From: DATEDA01 sp963754305
GTDB taxonomy: Bacteria; Pseudomonadota; Gammaproteobacteria; Burkholderiales; SG8-39
Assembly: GCA_963754305.1 (NCBI GenBank)
Contig: CAVWFR010000048.1
Coordinates: forward strand, 1 to 64,000
Length of the DNA: 64,000 bases
Direction of reading: 5' to 3'
The position numbers and the translations under genes were made by a program. A model generated the notes under the pieces. It was not told the origin of the DNA, searched no databases, and saw nothing but the letters and a program-made list of their open reading frames with translations. Positions 61,071-64,000 of this stretch are shown here, one piece after another (position 1 is the first letter of the stretch; each line of letters starts with the position of its first letter).

Positions 61071-62258
61071 ATGAATGCGCCGCAACGACTCTCGCTTTCG
61101 ATCAAGCTGCCGGCGGCGGATCGCCGGCTGGAGACTTACTCGCTGTCGGCGCCGCGCGATTTCCCGACACGGAGGCAGCAGGCCTTCAACCGGGTCGCCT
61201 ACGCCGCCGCGCACGTGGTCGCCGACCCCCTCGCGGCAAAGGACCCGTGGCTCGAGGCGGCGGTCGACTGGGACGCGACGCTCGCGTTCCGCCGTCATCT
61301 CTGGGCGCTCGGATTCGGCGTCGCCGAGGCGATGGACACCGCGCAGCGCGGGATGGGTCTCGACTGGCCGACTTCGCTCGAGCTGATCCGCCGCTCGATC
61401 GACGCCGCGCGCGACTTCCCTGGCGCGTTCCTCGCGAGCGGCGCCGGCACCGATCATCTCCCGCCGGGTCCTCGCGTCACGGTCGACGACGTGATCGCCG
61501 CCTACGAGCAGCAGTTCGAAGCGGTCGAGCGCGTCGGCGGACGCATCATCATGATGGCGAGCCGCGCGCTCGCCGCCTGCGCCAGATCGCCGGACGACTA
61601 TCACCGTGTCTACTCGAAGCTGCTCGAGCAGGCGAAGGAGCCGGTCATCATCCACTGGCTGGGAGAGATGTTCGATCCCGCGCTCGCCGGCTACTGGGGC
61701 AACGCCGATCATTACCAGGCGATGGACGCGGCACTCGCCGCGATCGGCGCGAACGCCGCAAAGATCGACGGCGTGAAGGTGTCGCTGCTCGACAAGCAGA
61801 AAGAGGTCGACATGCGCCGCCGCCTCCCGCAGGGGGTGCGCATGTACACCGGCGACGACTTCAACTACGCCGAGCTGATCGAGGGTGATCGCGAGGGGTA
61901 CTCGGACGCGCTGCTCGGGATATTCGACGCGATCGCGCCCGCCGCATCGGCTGCGCTCTCGGCGCTCGCCGCCGACGATCGCGTGCGCTTCCACGAGATC
62001 CTCGCGCCGACGGTGCCGCTCTCCCGTCACATCTTCGGTGCGCCGACCCGGTTCTACAAGACCGGCGTCGTCTTCCTCGCCTGGCTCAACGGGCACCAGG
62101 AGCACTTCACGATGGTCGGGGGGCAACAGAGCGCGCGCAGCATCGCGCACCTTGCCGACGTGTTTCGCCTCGCCGACCGCGCCGGGCTGCTGCGCGATCC
62201 GGAGCGCGCCTGCCGGCGCATGCGCGAGGTCCTTGCGATGTACGGCATAGAAGGTTGA
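61071..62258 (+). CDS. DUF993 family protein (dihydrodipicolinate synthase-like)
   Basis: This 395-residue protein belongs to DUF993, a little-studied group related to DHDPS-type aldolases. Barrel landmarks are FGVAEAMDTAQRGMGLDW near 83-100, the probable Tyr-bearing EPVIIHWLGEMFDPAL near 188-203, and the Schiff-base Lys in AAKIDGVKVSLLDKQKEV near 236-253. The extra helices near the C-terminus (FRLADRAGLLRDPERACRRM) are typical of the group. It directly follows a Gfo/Idh/MocA enzyme, so it may cleave the oxidised product. No function has been proved for the family to my knowledge. Confidence 0.85.
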   Translation: MNAPQRLSLSIKLPAADRRLETYSLSAPRDFPTRRQQAFNRVAYAAAHVVADPLAAKDPWLEAAVDWDATLAFRRHLWALGFGVAEAMDTAQRGMGLDWPTSLELIRRSIDAARDFPGAFLASGAGTDHLPPGPRVTVDDVIAAYEQQFEAVERVGGRIIMMASRALAACARSPDDYHRVYSKLLEQAKEPVIIHWLGEMFDPALAGYWGNADHYQAMDAALAAIGANAAKIDGVKVSLLDKQKEVDMRRRLPQGVRMYTGDDFNYAELIEGDREGYSDALLGIFDAIAPAASAALSALAADDRVRFHEILAPTVPLSRHIFGAPTRFYKTGVVFLAWLNGHQEHFTMVGGQQSARSIAHLADVFRLADRAGLLRDPERACRRMREVLAMYGIEG

Positions 62259-62283
62259 TGGGACAGGCTAGAGGGACGCATTG

Positions 62284-63210
62284 ATGCGAATCGTCTCGCT
62301 CCTGCCGAGCGCGACCGAGATCGTCTGCGCCCTCGGGCTCGGCGATGCCCTGGTCGGACGCTCGCACGAGTGCGATTTTCCGGCGAGTGTCGAGCGGCTG
62401 CCGGCGCTGTGCGCGCCGAAGGTGCCGATCCACGGGACGAGCGCGGAGATCGACCGCGAGGTGCGCGCCCTGGTGGGTGAGGGCCTTTCGGTGTACCGCG
62501 TGGATGCCGAGGCGCTGCGCGCCCTCGCGCCGGACGTGATCGTGACGCAGACGCAATGCGAGGTGTGCGCGGTCAGCGAGGCCGACGTCGTCGCGGCGAC
62601 GTGCGATTGGGCGGGTAGCGCAGTACGCATCGTCTCGCTCGCCCCGAACCGGCTCGCGGACGTGTTCGCCGACATCGAGCGCGTCGCCGTAGCGCTGGAT
62701 GTGCGGGAGCGCGGCGTGTCGGTCGTCGCGCGCCTGCGCGAGCGGCTGGACGCGCTCGAACGGCGCACGCGCGCGCGCCCGTTGCCCTCGATCGGGTGCG
62801 TCGAGTGGATCGACCCGCTGATGGCCGCGGGCAACTGGGTGCCGGAGCTCGTGGAGCTTGCGGGCGGCCGGAACCTGTTCGGCGCCGTCGGCGAGCACTC
62901 GCCCCTGCTCGAATGGGACGCGGTACGCGCCGCCGATCCGGACGTCATCGTCGCGATGCCGTGCGGCTTCGACCTCGCGCGCACGCGGCGCGAAGCCGCG
63001 GCGCTCGAGCGGCTACGCGGCTGGTCCGCCCTGCGTGCCGCGCGCGGGGGTCGCTTCTACGCCGTCGACGGTCACCGGTACTTCAACCGTCCCGGGCCGC
63101 GGCTCGTCGAGTCGGCCGAGATCCTCGCCGAGATCCTGCATCCCGGCTCGTTCGACTTCGGTCACAAGGATGCGGGCTGGGCGGCCTGCGGAGCGAAAGT
63201 GCCGGCATGA
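62284..63210 (+). CDS. Cobalamin-binding periplasmic-type protein (BtuF-like) without clear signal peptide
   Basis: This 308-residue protein has the BtuF/FepB fold, with RIVSLLPSATEIVCALGLGD at the start, HECDFPASVERLPAL near 34, and PLPSIGCVEWIDPLMAAGNW near 157. I see no signal peptide in the first 20 residues; they directly form the first strand of the fold. The protein may therefore work in the cytoplasm or be exported otherwise. Its ATG at 62284 is preceded by TTG. It overlaps the CoA-transferase gene by ATGA, which ties it to the same operon. A corrinoid link with the MetE-like neighbours is only a thought. Confidence 0.83.
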   Translation: MRIVSLLPSATEIVCALGLGDALVGRSHECDFPASVERLPALCAPKVPIHGTSAEIDREVRALVGEGLSVYRVDAEALRALAPDVIVTQTQCEVCAVSEADVVAATCDWAGSAVRIVSLAPNRLADVFADIERVAVALDVRERGVSVVARLRERLDALERRTRARPLPSIGCVEWIDPLMAAGNWVPELVELAGGRNLFGAVGEHSPLLEWDAVRAADPDVIVAMPCGFDLARTRREAAALERLRGWSALRAARGGRFYAVDGHRYFNRPGPRLVESAEILAEILHPGSFDFGHKDAGWAACGAKVPA

Positions 63211-64000
63211 CCTCCTCGAAGCTCATCTCGTTCGAGGCGGCGGCGAAGCTCGTGCCGGACCGCGCAGTCGTCGCGGTCAGCTCGTCATCCGGCCTCGCCT
63301 GTCCCGATCGGATGCTCGCGGCGATCGGAGAGCGCTTCGCGCGCGAGGGCCGGCCGCGCGATCTCGGCTTCTTCCTCCCGATTGCCGCCGGCGACATGTA
63401 CGGCATCAAGGGCATCGACCACGTCGCGCGCAAGGGGCTGCTGCAGACGGTCATCGCCGGCTCGTACCCGAGCGGACCGTCGTCGATGGCATCACCCGCG
63501 ATCTGGCAGATGATCGCGGCGAACGAGGTGGCCGCGTACAACGTGCCCTCCGGCATCCTGTTCGACATGTGCCGCGAGGCCGCCGCGCGGCGCGCCGGCG
63601 TGATGACGCGCGTCGGGCTCGACACGTTCGTCGATCCGCGGCGGCAGGGCTGCAAGATGAACGCGGCGGCGCGCGCGGACATCGTCAAGGTCATCCAGCT
63701 CGACGGCGTCGAGTGGCTTCACTTCCCCAACGTGCACCCGCAAGTCGCCATCATCCGCGGCACGACCGCCGACGAGTCGGGGAACGTCTCGATGGAGCAC
63801 GAGGGCGCTTATCTCGGCGTGCTCGATGTCGCGCTCGCGGCGCGGAACTCCGGCGGCATCGTGATCGCACAGGTGAAGCGCACCGTCGCGCGGGGCGCGA
63901 TCCCCGCGCAGCGCGCCTATGTGCCTTCGACGCTGGTCGACTACGTCGTCGTCGACGCGGACCAGATGCAAGCGACGCACACGCGCTACGACCCGGCAAT
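63207..64000 (+). CDS. CoA-transferase family I protein, 5-prime part (runs off the window)
   Basis: The first 264 residues of a CoA-transferase are present, open at the right edge. Typical strings are VPDRAVVAVSSSSGLACPDR near 16-35, FLPIAAGDMYGIKGIDHVAR near 53-72, GLDTFVDPRRQGCKMN near 134 and IRGTTADESGNVSMEHEGAY near 185-204, as in the alpha half of acyl-CoA:acetate or 3-ketoacid CoA-transferases such as YdiF. The catalytic Glu lies in the missing part, or in a separate subunit. It should activate the carboxylic acid made or imported by this operon with CoA. The start overlaps the upstream stop. Confidence 0.85.
   Translation, partial: MTSSKLISFEAAAKLVPDRAVVAVSSSSGLACPDRMLAAIGERFAREGRPRDLGFFLPIAAGDMYGIKGIDHVARKGLLQTVIAGSYPSGPSSMASPAIWQMIAANEVAAYNVPSGILFDMCREAAARRAGVMTRVGLDTFVDPRRQGCKMNAAARADIVKVIQLDGVEWLHFPNVHPQVAIIRGTTADESGNVSMEHEGAYLGVLDVALAARNSGGIVIAQVKRTVARGAIPAQRAYVPSTLVDYVVVDADQMQATHTRYDPA

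Overview
The window is a 64 kb stretch of GC-rich chromosome, almost fully coding, with the look of a betaproteobacterium of the order Burkholderiales. That placement is inferred from the gene set: many Bug/TctC-type periplasmic receptors, a tkt-gap-pgk-pyk cluster, a cold-shock gene joined to a second IF-1 gene, and a glycine riboswitch in front of a DadA-like gene. No rRNA, tRNA, integrase, transposase or CRISPR array was seen.

Layout. (1) 0.1-4.4 kb: a PhyH-type dioxygenase and a TRAP transporter whose large permease is frameshifted by a 10-bp tandem duplication. (2) 4.4-7.1 kb: small oxidoreductase-type genes with a LysR regulator; two short genes here are frameshifted. (3) 7.1-8.1 kb: a HigBA toxin-antitoxin pair flanked by 32-bp near-repeats of the 3-prime end of a TRAP permease gene. 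(4) 8.1-16.9 kb, minus strand: a candidate operon of SMP-30 lactonase, GntR regulator, two Bug receptors, an isopropylmalate-dehydrogenase-like enzyme, a Gfo/Idh/MocA oxidoreductase and a second TRAP transporter, with a perfect 14-bp palindrome upstream. (5) 17.0-23.1 kb, minus strand: a TctCAB transporter, an old-yellow-enzyme/FAD protein and a stand-alone MetE-core protein. (6) 23.2-32.3 kb: a sugar ABC importer, GntR regulator, RraA-like aldolase and two-part UxaA-type dehydratase, divergent from an SDR and an FAH-type hydrolase; together they suggest non-phosphorylative sugar-acid catabolism. (7) 32.5-38 kb: csp-infA, glycine riboswitch plus terminator and dadA, a SpeD-SpeE fusion, nudC and a beta-hydroxyacid dehydrogenase. 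(8) 38-47 kb: tkt-gap-pgk-pyk followed by an epimerase, a GNAT and a DHDPS-like protein. (9) 47.2-64 kb: a candidate catabolic regulon built around a TetR regulator, with a second MetE-core protein, a TTT importer with two receptors, an ABC importer, two enolase-superfamily enzymes, a sugar-isomerase-like protein, VOC, Gfo/Idh/MocA and DUF993 proteins, a corrinoid-binding-type protein and a CoA-transferase that runs off the edge.

How it works together. Most of the window is uptake plus catabolism of small organic acids or sugar acids. High-affinity importers (two TRAP, two TTT with five receptors, two ABC) sit beside dehydratases, dehydrogenases, aldolase-type enzymes and local repressors. 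The strongest non-coding signals are a 20-bp operator with the same 7-6-7 architecture at two promoters of region 9, and a tandem glycine riboswitch.

Caution. Five genes contain six frameshifts, and all six are equivalent to one extra base. Repairing them restores family-length proteins each time, so assembly insertion errors are as likely as real decay.
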